Assembly: GCA_024397955.1 (NCBI GenBank)
Contig: CP073744.1
Location: 868,001-932,000 of the forward strand
Origin: a bacterium SCSIO 12696
Lineage (GTDB): Bacteria; Pseudomonadota; Gammaproteobacteria; Pseudomonadales; Porticoccaceae
DNA length: 64,000 bases
Direction: 5' to 3'
The first letter of the stretch is position 1, and the number at the start of each line of letters is the position of its first letter. The notes under the pieces were generated by a model. The model did no database searches and had not been told where the DNA came from. It saw only the letters and a program-made list of their open reading frames with translations. Made by a program: the position numbers and the translations under genes. This document shows positions 62,790 to 64,000 of this stretch, one piece after another.

Positions 62790-63776
62790 CTAGTTGTTTG
62801 CCGGGCCCATAATTCTCAGCGCCACTTTGCCGTTGGAGCTGCCTATACGAGTACTGTATACCGCTGAGCCATTGGCGCATAAGGTGGCCGGATCATTCAT
62901 GGTGATAGGGATAACATCCCCCACCTTGAGGCTCTTAATATCGCCAATGGTCAGCTGGGACTCGGCCATGGCACAACTAAGCTCCACTTGTACCGAGGTC
63001 ATGTGCTGCAATAACGGCTCTGCCCAGCAATGGTCTTCTTCCACAGGGGTTGAGGACTCACCTTCATCCGCAGTATCCAGTACCGGCTCTAATGTGCTGT
63101 AAGGGATGGCGAGATCAATTTCACCACTGACATTGTCCAGTTCCAGTTGGAAAGTGCTGACCACCCAAGGCTCATCTGGGCTGTGAGCGGCGGCCATCAT
63201 CGGGTTCATCTCGCTGGCCAGGTGATCGATGTTGAGCGCCAGGGTGTCTTCCCAGGCAGCGCGAACGTCTTCCAGAGTTCGCCCCAGCAGCTTGCCAATA
63301 ATGCGGTTTTCAATGCTGGTAAATTCCCGCCCATCGATACTGATCTGACGGCCCGCGCCACCAAAAAACAGATCCACCAAACCAAACACCAGACGAGCGT
63401 CAAACACCACCATGGCAATGCCGGGCAAAGGGTTCAGGCGCACCACATTGAGGCTGGTGGGCGTGTCCATGCGCTGCAGGTATTCAGAAAAACGTAGAAT
63501 CTCCACGCCTTTGGTGCCGATTTCAGCTTTGCGCTGCAATAAGCTGAACACCGTCATTCGCAGTTGCCGCACATAGCGGGCATTAATGACATTCAGGGGA
63601 GCAAGGCGGCCGTGAATCAGGCTGGCCTTATCGGTGAGATCACAGAGTTTGGCGGCCCCGGAATAGCCGCTCTCTTTGGCGGCTGCTTTTTGCTCCGTCT
63701 CTACATCACCGGACTCCACCCCATCCAATAAGGCATCCAGTTCGTCTTGGGACAGTATTTCTTCTTGTTCGGCCAA
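62790..63776 (-). CDS. fliM: Flagellar motor switch protein FliM
   Basis: A 328-residue switch protein with a TTG start. The N-terminal LSQDELDALLDG is the CheY-P-binding motif, the middle CheC-like domain includes FGGAGRQISIDGREFTSIE, and the C-terminal SpoA domain (about 255-325) includes TIGDIKSLKVGDVIPI. Conservation of the CheY motif suggests that the switch still receives chemotaxis signals. It leads the fliM-fliN-cheB-fliG unit. Confidence 0.93.
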   Translation of the reverse strand: MAEQEEILSQDELDALLDGVESGDVETEQKAAAKESGYSGAAKLCDLTDKASLIHGRLAPLNVINARYVRQLRMTVFSLLQRKAEIGTKGVEILRFSEYLQRMDTPTSLNVVRLNPLPGIAMVVFDARLVFGLVDLFFGGAGRQISIDGREFTSIENRIIGKLLGRTLEDVRAAWEDTLALNIDHLASEMNPMMAAAHSPDEPWVVSTFQLELDNVSGEIDLAIPYSTLEPVLDTADEGESSTPVEEDHCWAEPLLQHMTSVQVELSCAMAESQLTIGDIKSLKVGDVIPITMNDPATLCANGSAVYSTRIGSSNGKVALRIMGPANN

Positions 63777-64000
63777 GTGTTGTTCTCTTTGTGTTATTTA
63801 AGAGTTATTCAGATTTTTCTCTAAGCCTAGAAGCCCCTCGGCACGCGCAGTACAGCGCCAGAAACTCGCCACTTATTAGCAGATACAAACCCACTATTAC
63901 CCTTTAAGCAAAGGCTGTGCCATTGCAAGCAACACCCTCACCCGCTTAGGAGAGCTGAGCAATAGGCTCTTGAGGCATTCACCTTAATGGGAGAGCTCAC
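63777..64000. other. Upstream region of fliM, nothing certain
   Basis: No reading frame, RNA gene or clear repeat is seen in these 224 bases. They should include the fliM promoter; GGCGCTGTACTGCGCG-like sequence near 63850 was considered for a sigma-54 site but the spacing is wrong. Confidence 0.4.

Noticed and set aside
63840..63870. Sigma-54 promoter before fliM
   Set aside because: The GG and GC elements are 9 instead of 10 bases apart and the flanking bases do not match.

Overview
The window is chromosomal DNA of a gammaproteobacterium, most likely a marine one related to the Cellvibrionales or Spongiibacteraceae. This is inferred from gene content and order only: map-glnD-dapC with dapD/dapE close by, a dapA-bamC pair, cmoA-cmoB, rsmJ, a long dapD, a bacterial delta-class carbonic anhydrase and many intergenic hairpins. 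No rRNA, tRNA, integrase, transposase or CRISPR array was seen.

Layout. 1-8.6 kb (+): end of pdxJ, a CBS protein, a methyltransferase-like membrane protein, a DUF2520 protein, a TrmH-type RNA methylase, map, glnD, dapC and nth. 8.6-13.8 kb: sixA (-), then yffB-like, dapD, dps-like, dapE and an EamA transporter (+). 13.8-22.1 kb (-): rsmJ, an OmpA-like lipoprotein, an MBL hydrolase, bamC, dapA, then a class III cyclase, a TPR lipoprotein and an LpxL-like acyltransferase. 22.3-31.6 kb (-): one tight nine-gene operon that combines an ExbB/TolQ channel, two ExbD/TolR proteins and an AgmX/TonB-like protein with TPR lipoproteins and small secreted proteins. It resembles the core of the Agl/Glt (gliding-type) proton-driven envelope machine. 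32.0-32.9 kb: delta carbonic anhydrase. 33.0-42.8 kb: branched-chain amino acid genes ilvA, ilvD, ilvC, a redoxin-ilvY pair and ilvHI. ilvA and ilvI each have a candidate leader peptide and an attenuator-type terminator. 43.3-48.5 kb (+): an M16 peptidase, a thioesterase, cmoA and cmoB. 48.5-50.3 kb (-): a membrane protein, a PhzF-like protein and a GFA-like protein.

50.3-56.1 kb holds small AT-rich genes, all on the minus strand. Most are separated by 60-93 bp imperfect palindromes with RYYYAAC/GTTRRRY-type ends. This looks like an integron cassette array without an integrase (a CALIN). Its cargo is one clear and one possible PD-(D/E)XK nuclease-fold protein, a zinc-ribbon protein and a run of small exported or membrane proteins.

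56.4-64 kb: a class III aminotransferase, rsmE, a divergent AraC regulator/cytochrome P460 pair, a DUF2721 protein, and a compact fliM-fliN-cheB-fliG set that encodes a flagellar switch away from the usual large fli operons.

The strongest leads are the motor operon (with an Asp-to-Asn change in one ExbD subunit), the orphan cassette array, the two ilv attenuators, and two AT-rich intergenic loci that share DnaA-box-like sequence and a repeated CAATAACTTAC motif.
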